In this document: positions 15,383 to 22,485 of the stretch, piece after piece
How positions within the stretch are numbered: position 1 is the stretch's first letter
Layout: each line of letters starts with the position of its first letter
The notes under the pieces: model-generated
The model's input: only the letters and a program-made list of their open reading frames with translations
Database searches by the model: none
What the model was told of the DNA's origin: nothing
Translations under genes and position numbers: made by a program
Assembly: GCA_035762345.1 (NCBI GenBank)
Contig: DASTPE010000088.1
Span: forward strand, 1-23,489
Source: SCGC-AG-212-J23 sp035762345
Lineage (GTDB): Bacteria > Pseudomonadota > Gammaproteobacteria > Burkholderiales > SG8-39
Reading direction: 5' to 3'
DNA: 23,489 nt

Positions 15383-15784
15383 ATGGACTTTGTTCGCAAC
15401 AATCTCCTCCTTTTTGTGGTCGCGTTCGTTTCGGGCGCGATGCTGTTGTGGCCGCTTTTCCGGCGCGGCGCCGGCGGGCCGTGGGTGAACACCGCCGAGG
15501 CGACCCACCTCATCAATCGCGAGGACGCCTTGGTGCTTGACGTGCGCGATCCCGGCGAGTACGGCACGGGCCACATCCTCGGCGCGAAAAATGTGCCGCT
15601 GTCGCGCCTCGGCGACGCCGAGGTGGCGAAGCGCAAGGATCGCCCGGTGATCGTGTATTGCGAAGGCGGCGAGCGCTCCTCCAAGGCCGTCGCTGCCCTG
15701 AAGAAGCAGGGCTTTGCGCGCGTTGTGAACCTCACCGGCGGGCTGCACGCATGGCAACAGGCTGGCCTGCCGGTCGAGAAATAG
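15383..15784 (+). CDS. Membrane-anchored rhodanese-like domain protein
   Basis: This 133-residue protein has an N-terminal membrane helix (about 7-26) and a single rhodanese domain (about 35-130). The fold markers are LVLDVRDPGEYGTGHILGAKNVPL, the active-site loop VYCEGGERS with the sulfur-carrying Cys, and the C-terminal LTGGLHAWQQAGLPV. It could carry a persulfide at the membrane for sulfur transfer or redox roles. The neighbours grxC-secB-gpsA are a conserved betaproteobacterial set. Its stop overlaps the grxC start by one base. Confidence 0.93.
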   Translation: MDFVRNNLLLFVVAFVSGAMLLWPLFRRGAGGPWVNTAEATHLINREDALVLDVRDPGEYGTGHILGAKNVPLSRLGDAEVAKRKDRPVIVYCEGGERSSKAVAALKKQGFARVVNLTGGLHAWQQAGLPVEK

Positions 15785-16044
15785 TGGCGCGAGTCCTCAT
15801 GTACGCGACCGCCGCGTGCCCTTTTTGCCAGTCGGCCGAGCGGCTCCTCGCAGCGAAAGGTGCTGCCATCGAGAAGATCCGGGTCGACCTCGAGCCCGCG
15901 CGGCGCGCGGAGATGGTGCGCAAGAGCGGCCGGCGCACCGTCCCGCAGATCTGGATCGGCGAACGCCACATTGGCGGATGCGACGACCTCTACGCCCTCG
16001 AGCGCGAAGGCAAGCTCGATCCTCTGCTCCAGGCGAACGGATAA
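15784..16044 (+). CDS. grxC: Glutaredoxin 3
   Basis: This 86-residue glutathione-dependent dithiol oxidoreductase reads MARVLMYATAACPFCQSAERLL. The active site is CPFC (residues 12-15), a variant of the usual CPYC that keeps both cysteines. TVPQIWIGERHIGGCDDLYAL holds the cis-proline and the glutathione-binding GG-D motif, with an extra Cys66 commonly seen in Grx3. The start is GTG 15784, inside the overlap TAGTG with the rhodanese stop; ATG 15799 would remove the first beta strand. It precedes secB by 12 bases. Confidence 0.93.
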   Translation: MARVLMYATAACPFCQSAERLLAAKGAAIEKIRVDLEPARRAEMVRKSGRRTVPQIWIGERHIGGCDDLYALEREGKLDPLLQANG

Positions 16045-16056
16045 TTCCAACACTTC

Positions 16057-16551
16057 ATGACCACCGAACCCCAGAAACCGCAGGCGACGTTTCAGATCGA
16101 GAAGATCTACGTGAAAGACGTGTCGCTCGAGATTCCGAACGCGCCGCAAGTGTTCATGCAGCAGTCGCAGCCGCAACTGGAGGTGCGCATCGACACCGCG
16201 GCGGCGCCGTTCACCGAGGGTTACTTCGAGGCCTCGGTCAGCGCCACCGTGACGGCGAAGGTCGGCGACAAGACGCTGTTCCTTGCCGAGGCGGTGCAGG
16301 CGGGCATCTTTCAGATGCGCAACGTGCCGGCGCAGGACCTGCGCCCGCTGCTCGCGGTCGCCTGCCCGACAATCCTCTTTCCTTACCTGCGCGAGACCAT
16401 CTCGGATCTTGTGATCCGCGGCGGCTTTCCGCCGGTGCTGCTGGCGCCGGTTTCGTTCGAGGCGCTCTACATGCAACGCCTGCAGCAGGAGCAGCAGACC
16501 TCAAGCGCGCCAGGTAGTCCGGCCTCTCCCACGATCCAACTTTCCCAGTGA
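16057..16551 (+). CDS. secB: Protein-export chaperone SecB
   Basis: SecB is a tetrameric cytosolic chaperone that keeps preproteins unfolded and delivers them to SecA. The 164-residue protein carries FQIEKIYVKDVSLEIPNAPQVF, LEVRIDTAAAPF, the beta-strand region SVSATVTAKVGDKTLFLAEAVQAGIF, and the conserved CPTILFPYLRETISDLVIRGGFPPVLLAPVSFEALY. The C-terminal 25 residues are Gln/Ser/Pro-rich and variable, as usual. The ATG at 16057 has only weak ribosome-site character. The stop overlaps the gpsA GTG start in GTGA, so the pair is coupled. Confidence 0.97.
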   Translation: MTTEPQKPQATFQIEKIYVKDVSLEIPNAPQVFMQQSQPQLEVRIDTAAAPFTEGYFEASVSATVTAKVGDKTLFLAEAVQAGIFQMRNVPAQDLRPLLAVACPTILFPYLRETISDLVIRGGFPPVLLAPVSFEALYMQRLQQEQQTSSAPGSPASPTIQLSQ

Positions 16552-17522
16552 AGCGCGTCGCGGTGCTCGGCGCGGGCGCCTGGGGCACCTCGATCGCAAC
16601 GGTGCTCGCCGCGCGCCTCGATGTCGTGCTCTGGACGCGCGACCCGGCGCAGGCCGCAGCGCTCGCGCGCACGCGCAGGAACGAGCGCTATCTGCCCGGC
16701 ATCCAGATTCCTTCCGTCGTCAGGGTCAGCTCCAATCTTGCAGATATAGCGGGCGCGGAGCTCGTGCTCGCCGCTACTCCAGTGTCGGGGCTGCGCGATG
16801 TCGTGGAGAAGACCGGGAAGCAGGCTTTCGTGTGGCTGTGCAAGGGGTTCGAACGGGACAGCGGGCTCCTGCCGCACCAGATCGTAGAGCAGACAATCGG
16901 CGCCGGCGCGCGCTACGGCGCGCTGTCCGGGCCCTCGTTCGCCGAAGAGGTCGCGCGCGGGTTGCCGTGCGCGCTAACGCTCGCGGCGCGCGATGGGGCC
17001 TTCGCCCGCGACGCCGCGGCGCTCCTGCACGGCGGCAGGTTGCGCGTGTACTACAGCACTGATCTCGTCGGCGTGGAAATCGGCGGCGCTGTCAAGAACG
17101 TGATGGCGATCGCCGCCGGCATTTCCGACGGCCTTGGCCTGGGCCATAACGCGCGCGCGGCGCTGATTACGCGCGGGCTTGCCGAGATCGCACGGCTAGG
17201 CGGCGCGATGGGCGGCCATCCGGACACCATCTTCGGTCTCACCGGCGCCGGCGACCTGATCCTCACCGCAACCGGAGACCTCTCCAGGAACCGCAGAGTG
17301 GGATTGCAGCTCGCGCAAGGCCTTTCGCTCGAAAGGATCCTGCACGATCTGGGCCATGTGGCCGAGGGCGTCTACACCGCGCGCGAGGTGGCGAAGCTTG
17401 CAAACGCACGGGGCGTGAACATGCCGGTCACCGATGCCGTCAACGCGGTGCTCGAAGGAAGACTGGCGCCGAAGGCCGCCGTCGAGCAATTGCTCTCGCG
17501 CGACCCGAAGAAAGAGCGCTAG
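16548..17522 (+). CDS. gpsA: NAD(P)-dependent glycerol-3-phosphate dehydrogenase
   Basis: GpsA reduces dihydroxyacetone phosphate to sn-glycerol-3-phosphate, the backbone for phospholipids. The 324-residue protein begins MKRVAVLGAGAWGTSIA with the dinucleotide-binding GxGxxG at 8-13. Other markers are WTRDPAQA, LCKGFERDSG, ALSGPSFAEEVA, the catalytic Lys region GGAVKNVMAIAAGISDGLGLGHNARAALITRG, and LTGAGDLILTATG. The GTG start at 16548 overlaps the secB stop. The last bases overlap the convergent trmL gene, with the two stops sharing CTAG (17519-17522). Confidence 0.97.
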   Translation: MKRVAVLGAGAWGTSIATVLAARLDVVLWTRDPAQAAALARTRRNERYLPGIQIPSVVRVSSNLADIAGAELVLAATPVSGLRDVVEKTGKQAFVWLCKGFERDSGLLPHQIVEQTIGAGARYGALSGPSFAEEVARGLPCALTLAARDGAFARDAAALLHGGRLRVYYSTDLVGVEIGGAVKNVMAIAAGISDGLGLGHNARAALITRGLAEIARLGGAMGGHPDTIFGLTGAGDLILTATGDLSRNRRVGLQLAQGLSLERILHDLGHVAEGVYTAREVAKLANARGVNMPVTDAVNAVLEGRLAPKAAVEQLLSRDPKKER

Positions 17523-17983
17523 CCGGCGCCCAGAAAGCCGATCTGCCGCCACGCCTCGAATACGGCGACGGCCACGGCGTTCGACAGATTAAGGCTGCGG
17601 TTGCCCGCGAGCATCGGCAGCCTGAGCCGCATATCAGCGGGGAAGTCCTCGAGCATCTCCGGCGCGAGCCCCTTCGTCTCCGGGCCGAAGACCAATGCAT
17701 CACCGAACCGGAACTCAACCTCCGCGTAATTGCGCGTGCCGCGCGTGCTGAATGCGAACATCCGATGGCCGTTCAGCGCCTGCCTTACATGGGAGTAGCT
17801 CCTGTGCACTTCCACATGGGCGAACTCGTGGTAGTCGAGCCCGGCGCGGCGCAGCTGCCGGTCGTCGATGGTGAAGCCGAGCGGCTCGACGAGGTGCAGC
17901 CGAGCGCCGGTATTGGCGGCGAGGCGGATCACGTTGCCGGTGTTCGGCGGGATCTCGGGATGTACGAGGACGATGTGGAACAT
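17519..17983 (-). CDS. trmL: tRNA (cytidine/uridine-2'-O-)-methyltransferase TrmL
   Basis: TrmL methylates the 2'-O of the wobble base in tRNA-Leu species. The 154-residue protein is a minimal SPOUT (trefoil-knot) methyltransferase: FHIVLVHPEIPPNTGNVIRLAANTG at the N-terminus, LVFGPETKGL in motif 2, and the knot motif LPMLAGNRSLNLSNAVAVAVFEAWRQ. Its size and the N-terminal PEIPPNTGN are characteristic of TrmL rather than the longer TrmH or TrmJ. ATG 17983 overlaps the comF stop in ATGA. Confidence 0.95.
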   Translation of the reverse strand: MFHIVLVHPEIPPNTGNVIRLAANTGARLHLVEPLGFTIDDRQLRRAGLDYHEFAHVEVHRSYSHVRQALNGHRMFAFSTRGTRNYAEVEFRFGDALVFGPETKGLAPEMLEDFPADMRLRLPMLAGNRSLNLSNAVAVAVFEAWRQIGFLGAG

Positions 17984-18666
17984 CAGTCAGGCGGAAAAGT
18001 TCGCGCCGCAACCCAATTCACCACGCGCGTGGCGCCGGCCGCTTTCAAGGCGCGCGCGAGTTCATTCAGGGTCGCGCCAGTCGTCATGACATCGTCCACC
18101 ACCGCGACGCTCGCGCCCGCGAGCGCTCGCGTGCAGCGGAACGCGCCGCGCACGTTGCGCCGGCGTTCCGCGAAAGGCAGGTCCATCTGCGGCGGCGTAT
18201 CGCGGCTGCGCTCGCAAAGCGCGAGGTCGAGTTTTCCCGGCAGAAGGTGGCGCGCGATCTCCGCAGCATGGTTATACCCCCGGCTGCGCAATCGCGCCGC
18301 GGACAGCGGGACGGGGACGACGGAGTCGATCTCGCTCGCGGAGACGCGGCAGGCTATCTCCTTGCCTAGAAGAGCTGCCAGCGCCAGCTCGCCGCGGAAC
18401 TTGAGCGCATGCACGAGCGCGTCGGCGGGAAATTCGTAGGCGAGCGCCGCCACTGTCGCATCGAAATGCGGAGCTTCGCTCAGGCAACGGCCGCAGAGCT
18501 CGCCGCGCGGCGAGTCGAGGGCGCAGCGCGGGCAGCGCGGTCCCGCAAGGCGCGGCAGGTCGGCGTCGCAGGCGGCGCAGAGCAAGTCGGCAGCCGCGCC
18601 GCGACAGAGGTAGCAGCTGCCCCCGAACAACAGCCCGGGCCAATCGCGCATACGCCAATTCCGCAT
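17983..18666 (-). CDS. comF: ComF family phosphoribosyltransferase-like protein
   Basis: This roughly 227-residue protein has an N-terminal zinc-finger-like region with four CxxC pairs (CYLC, CAAC, CPRC, CGRC) and a C-terminal phosphoribosyltransferase-type domain with the PRPP loop VAVVDDVMTTGATLNE. ComF proteins are needed for DNA uptake in naturally competent species and may have other DNA-related roles; the exact reaction is unsettled. ATG 18666 or ATG 18651 (MRDWPGLLFGG) are plausible starts; an in-frame GTG/ATG further upstream would run into the divergent amidase. Only about ten bases separate it from that gene. trmL follows in an ATGA overlap. Confidence 0.9.
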   Translation of the reverse strand: MRNWRMRDWPGLLFGGSCYLCRGAAADLLCAACDADLPRLAGPRCPRCALDSPRGELCGRCLSEAPHFDATVAALAYEFPADALVHALKFRGELALAALLGKEIACRVSASEIDSVVPVPLSAARLRSRGYNHAAEIARHLLPGKLDLALCERSRDTPPQMDLPFAERRRNVRGAFRCTRALAGASVAVVDDVMTTGATLNELARALKAAGATRVVNWVAARTFPPD

Positions 18667-18677
18667 ACTATTGGGTG

Positions 18678-20027
18678 ATGTCGACTGTAGCCCAGCTTGC
18701 CGCCGAGCTCGCAGCGGGCCGTTCATCGAGTCGCCGCCTCACCGAGGACGCGCTCCAGCGCATCGCCGATCGCTCCGGAGAGGGCGCGCGCGCGTTTATC
18801 AAGGTGTACGCCGAGCGCGCGCTCGCCGACGCTGACTTCTCCGACGAGTTGCGCCGGCACGGCGTGCGCCGCTCGCCGGTGGACGGACTGCCGGTATCGA
18901 TCAAGGATTTGTTCGACGTGGCCGGCGATGTCACCTGCGCCGGTTCGAAAGTTCTTAATCAACAGGCCAGTTCCGATGCCGTTGCCGTCGCGCGGCTGCG
19001 CGCCGCGGGTGCGGTGTTCGTCGGGCGCACCAACATGGTCGAGTTTGCTTTCGGCACCACCGGCATCAACCCGCACTACGGCACGCCGAAGAATCCCTGG
19101 GATCGCAAGACCGGCAGGATCCCGGGCGGCTCGTCCTCCGGTGCGGCCGTAGCGCAGGCCGACGGCATGTGCGTGATGGCGCTTGGCTCCGACACGCGCG
19201 GCTCGATCCGCATCCCGGCGGCGTTATGCGGGATCACCGGCTTCAAGCCGACCGCGCGGCGGGTACCGCGCGGGGGTGCATTCCCACTTTCCTACACCCT
19301 CGATTCGATCGGCCCGCTCGCCAACTCGGTCGGGTGCTGCGCCACTTACGACAGCATCCTCGCCGGCGAGACGGTGGAGCCGTTGGCCGAGGTGCCGGTC
19401 AAAGGGCTGCGGCTTCTTGTGCCGAAGAGCGTCGTGCGTGAGGGGCTGGACCCGGAGGTGGAGCAATCTTTCGAGAATGCATTGGAGCGCTTGCAACAAG
19501 CGGGCGTCCTGCTGACGGAAAAGCCTGTGCCCGCTTTCGATCGCCAGAGCGAATACTTCAAGGGCGGCGGCTACGCCGGCGCCGAGGCCTACGCGATCCA
19601 TCGCAAGAACGCCGCGCGCCTCGCCGAGTACGACCCGCGCGTAGCCAAGCGTGTGCTGCTCGGGAAGGATCTGAGCGCCGCCGATTATGTCGATCTCGGC
19701 CTGCTGCGCGCCGCGTTCCAGCGCGAGGTGGAGATGACGCTTGCGCCCTTCGATGCTTTCGTGCTGCCCACGGTGCCCTGCGTCGCGCCGCCGATCGCGG
19801 AAGTGGACGTGAGCGACGAGGCGTACTTCCGCTGGAACACGCGCATTCTCGGAATCGTGGGGCTGGTGAACTTCCTCGACGGCTGCGCCGTTTCGCTGCC
19901 CTGCCACGAGCGCGCTCATTTGCCTACTCGCGCGCCGGTCGGGTTCATGGTCGGCGGGCCGGCAATGAGCGATCGGCGCATTCTCGCGGTGGCGGCTGCG
20001 ATTGAGCGAACGCTCTCCCCGGATTGA
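18678..20027 (+). CDS. Amidase signature family hydrolase
   Basis: This 449-residue cytosolic hydrolase has a complete amidase-signature triad: Lys76 in LPVSIKDLFD, the cis-Ser152 in GGSSSGAAV, and nucleophile Ser176 in SDTRGSIRIPA. The spacings (76 and 24 residues) match the family. The C-terminal half includes APFDAFVLPTVPCVAPPI. Substrate cannot be read: the family includes GatA, aryl-amide and urea-derivative amidases. No gatB or gatC is adjacent, so GatA is unlikely. ATG 18678 is preferred over the GTG 18675 directly before it. It is divergent from comF and its 3' end overlaps bioC by 26 bases. Confidence 0.93.
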   Translation: MSTVAQLAAELAAGRSSSRRLTEDALQRIADRSGEGARAFIKVYAERALADADFSDELRRHGVRRSPVDGLPVSIKDLFDVAGDVTCAGSKVLNQQASSDAVAVARLRAAGAVFVGRTNMVEFAFGTTGINPHYGTPKNPWDRKTGRIPGGSSSGAAVAQADGMCVMALGSDTRGSIRIPAALCGITGFKPTARRVPRGGAFPLSYTLDSIGPLANSVGCCATYDSILAGETVEPLAEVPVKGLRLLVPKSVVREGLDPEVEQSFENALERLQQAGVLLTEKPVPAFDRQSEYFKGGGYAGAEAYAIHRKNAARLAEYDPRVAKRVLLGKDLSAADYVDLGLLRAAFQREVEMTLAPFDAFVLPTVPCVAPPIAEVDVSDEAYFRWNTRILGIVGLVNFLDGCAVSLPCHERAHLPTRAPVGFMVGGPAMSDRRILAVAAAIERTLSPD

Positions 20028-20814
20028 TTACCGCACCGTCCGGCGCAGATTCGAGCGCGCGGCGGCCACGTACGGAAAATCCTCGAAGCTCGAAAGCGAA
20101 GTGGCGGCGCGCATGCTGGAGCGCCTGGACTACGTGAGGATCGCGCCGCGCCGGGTCCTCGACGCAGGGAGCGGCCCGCCGCGCCGCGAGCTCGCCGGAC
20201 GCTATCCGAAGGCGGACGTTTTTGCGCTGGATTTCGCCCTTCCCATGCTGCGCGCATCACGTCCCGGCTGGTTCCGCAGGCGTTCGATTTCCTTATGCAG
20301 CGACATTGCGCGCTTGCCGCTCACCGCCGAGGCGTTCGAGCTTGTGTGGTCCAACATGACGCTGCACTGGCTCGACGACCCGTTGCCCGCGTTCAAGGAG
20401 TTTGCGCGCGTGCTTGTCCCCGAAGGCTTGCTGATGTTCAGCACGCTCGGACCCGATAGCCTGAAGGAGCTGCGCGCCGCGGCGGGGGCGCAGCGCGTGC
20501 ACGAGTTCATCGATATGCATGATCTCGGCGACATGCTGGTCGCCGCGGGATTTGCCGCCCCTGTTATGGACATGGACATGATCCAGGTCGATTTCGGAAG
20601 GAGCGAGACACTTCTCGCCGAGCTGCGCGCGAGCGGTCAGACGAGCGCCCGCGCCGACCGGCGTCGCGGGCTCGGCGGGCGCACCTTCCGCGAGCGGTTA
20701 CGCGTGGCGCTGCCGGGACGCGCGACGTTCGAGGTGGTGTACGGTCACGCGTGGAAAGGCCGCAAGGCGCACCCGGAACTGAAAAGCGTTCGTGTTTTCA
20801 AGCGCATGCCTTGA
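20002..20814 (+). CDS. bioC: Malonyl-ACP O-methyltransferase BioC
   Basis: BioC methylates the free carboxyl of malonyl-ACP so that fatty acid synthesis can build the pimelate chain of biotin. The 270-residue class I SAM methyltransferase reads YRTVRRRFERAAATY (a BioC N-terminal signature), VLDAGSGPPRREL (motif I), DFALPMLRAS, SNMTLHWLDDP and GLLMFSTLGPDSLKELR. Motif I has GSGPP where GCGTG is usual. TTG 20002 lies inside the amidase gene (26-base overlap); the conserved domain starts soon after, so an alternative start would have to lie after residue 10. No bioH or other biotin gene is in view. Confidence 0.92.
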   Translation: MSERSPRIDYRTVRRRFERAAATYGKSSKLESEVAARMLERLDYVRIAPRRVLDAGSGPPRRELAGRYPKADVFALDFALPMLRASRPGWFRRRSISLCSDIARLPLTAEAFELVWSNMTLHWLDDPLPAFKEFARVLVPEGLLMFSTLGPDSLKELRAAAGAQRVHEFIDMHDLGDMLVAAGFAAPVMDMDMIQVDFGRSETLLAELRASGQTSARADRRRGLGGRTFRERLRVALPGRATFEVVYGHAWKGRKAHPELKSVRVFKRMP

Positions 20815-20838
20815 GACGCGCGTTCCGGTTGTGATACT
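20811..20838 (+). promoter_or_regulatory. Candidate sigma70 promoter for the cytochrome oxidase operon
   Basis: TTGAGA (20811-20816) and GATACT (20833-20838) are 16 bases apart, with a TG extended -10 context (TGTGATACT). The -35 overlaps the bioC stop codon. The leader to the GTG at 20851 would be very short, so this is a weak call. Confidence 0.3.
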
Positions 20839-20850
20839 TTCGCTTTTTTC

Positions 20851-21291
20851 GTGAGCGAACCCCACTTCAGCCGGACCCTGAAGCGCAATTGCTCGATGTC
20901 GCCGTCCGGACTGGCGAAGGTATTTGCGGCGCTCTCGCTCGTTGTGCTCGCGATTGGCGCAGGGTTCGCAGCCGCGGGCGCGTGGCTCGTCCTGCCGTTC
21001 GCGGGGCTGGAAGTACTGCTGCTCGGCGCAGCGTTCACGCTGTATGCGCGTCATGCCGCCGATTATGAGCGCTTGGAGCTTGATGCGGACCGCCTCAGGA
21101 TCGAGGTTGCCGACGGGGCGCGTATCGCGCGATATGAACTGGAAGGGGCGAGGGTGTCGATGGAAAAAGGGCGCGTCGTGCTGCGCGATGCGAGAGAAGA
21201 ACTCGAGGTCGGCCGGTACTTGGGGACCGAGGCGCGCGCCGACCTCGCCGCCGAGCTGAAGAAAAGGCTTATTCAGGGAAAAACCGCATGA
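20851..21291 (+). CDS. DUF2244 family membrane protein
   Basis: This 146-residue protein matches the DUF2244 pattern: SRTLKRNCSMSP near the N-terminus, then two membrane helices (about 22-42 and 46-65) joined by a short turn, then a cytosolic domain with YERLELDADRLRIEV and ARVSMEKGRVVLR. The function is unknown; it commonly precedes coxB in betaproteobacteria and may help oxidase assembly. GTG 20851 is preferred because the conserved RNCS motif precedes the ATG at 20896; no clear ribosome site is present. Its stop overlaps the coxB start in ATGA, so it is co-translated with the oxidase. Confidence 0.85.
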   Translation: MSEPHFSRTLKRNCSMSPSGLAKVFAALSLVVLAIGAGFAAAGAWLVLPFAGLEVLLLGAAFTLYARHAADYERLELDADRLRIEVADGARIARYELEGARVSMEKGRVVLRDAREELEVGRYLGTEARADLAAELKKRLIQGKTA

Positions 21292-22481
21292 AGGGAAGCA
21301 AGCTGGTTTCGGTTCTGGCGGGCCTGGCGGCAGCGGCCTCCTCTGGCGCGGCGCACGCGCTCGCGTGGTACTTCCAGACGCCGGCGTCGAAGATGGCGCA
21401 GGACATCGACACGCTGCACCAGGTGATCATGTGGATCATTATGGTGATCTTCGTCGGCGTGTTTGGCTTCATGTTCTACGCGTGCTACGCCCACCGCAAG
21501 TCGATCGGCCACAAGGCCGCCCAGTTTCACGAGAACACCACGGTCGAGCTGCTCTGGACCGTGATCCCGGCGCTGATTCTGATCATCATCGCCTGGCCGG
21601 TAACGAAGGTCGTCATCGCGCAGAAGGACACGTCAGCTCCGGATCTCACCATCAAGGTGACCGGCTACCAATGGAAATGGGGCTACGACTATCTGCGGGG
21701 CGAAGGCGAAGGCATCAGCTTAACCTCCATGCTTGCGACGCCGCGCGAACAGATCGACGGCAAGGCGGCCAAGGGCGAGCACTACCTGCTCGAAGTGAAT
21801 AACGAGCTTGTCGTTCCCGTCGGCAAGAAGATTCGCGTCATCACCACCGCCGCCGACGTGGTCCACTCGTGGTGGATCCCGGCCTTGGGCGCCAAGCAGG
21901 ACGCGATCCCAGGGTTCCTGCGCGATACCTGGTTCCGCGCCGAGCAGGCCGGCACCTACCGCGGCCAGTGCGTCGAGCTCTGCGGCAAGGAGCACGCCTT
22001 CATGCCGATCGTGGTGCGCGCCGTGCCCCAGGCGGAGTACACGAAGTGGGTCGGCGAGCACAAGAAGCTCGCTGCCGGCGCCGAGGCGGCGGCGCCGGTC
22101 GCGTCGGCCGCTCCTGCGTCTGCCGCTGTACCGGCGGCTGCCGCCGCGCCCGCCGGCGAGAGCAAGCCGCTGTCGCTGGCCGAGCTCGTGAGTAGCGGCG
22201 AGAAGATCTATGCTGCGAACTGCGTTGCCTGCCACCAGACGACCGGGCAGGGCACACCGGCGATGAAGGCGCCCGCGCTCGCCGGCAACCAGCTGGTCAC
22301 CGGCGCCGAGCAGGCACCGATCGACACCGTGCTCAATGGCCGGCCCAATACCGCAATGCAGCCGTTCAAGCAGCAGCTCTCCGACGCCGAAATTGCCGCG
22401 GTCATCACTTACGTGCGCAATTCCTGGGGGAACAAGGCGAGCGAGGTCCAGCCCGCCGAAGTCAAGGCAAGAAGGAAATAG
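21288..22481 (+). CDS. coxB: Cytochrome c oxidase subunit II with fused cytochrome c domain
   Basis: CoxB takes electrons and passes them through the CuA centre to subunit I. The 397-residue protein has a signal peptide (cleavage near AHA), two membrane helices (about 46-66 and 91-110), and the cupredoxin domain with CuA ligands His193, Cys228, Glu230, Cys232, His236 and Met239 (CVELCGKEHAFM). An Ala/Pro linker (about 263-290) leads to a C-terminal cytochrome c domain with CVACH (312-316) and probable axial Met357 in NTAMQPF. This is the caa3-type layout. It overlaps the DUF2244 gene by four bases and is followed by coxA after four bases. Confidence 0.97.
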   Translation: MKGSKLVSVLAGLAAAASSGAAHALAWYFQTPASKMAQDIDTLHQVIMWIIMVIFVGVFGFMFYACYAHRKSIGHKAAQFHENTTVELLWTVIPALILIIIAWPVTKVVIAQKDTSAPDLTIKVTGYQWKWGYDYLRGEGEGISLTSMLATPREQIDGKAAKGEHYLLEVNNELVVPVGKKIRVITTAADVVHSWWIPALGAKQDAIPGFLRDTWFRAEQAGTYRGQCVELCGKEHAFMPIVVRAVPQAEYTKWVGEHKKLAAGAEAAAPVASAAPASAAVPAAAAAPAGESKPLSLAELVSSGEKIYAANCVACHQTTGQGTPAMKAPALAGNQLVTGAEQAPIDTVLNGRPNTAMQPFKQQLSDAEIAAVITYVRNSWGNKASEVQPAEVKARRK

Positions 22482-22485
22482 ATCC

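Noticed and set aside
18678..20027. Amidase as GatA of the tRNA amidotransferase.
   Set aside because: No gatB or gatC is adjacent, and the neighbours are comF and bioC; the triad alone does not distinguish subfamilies.
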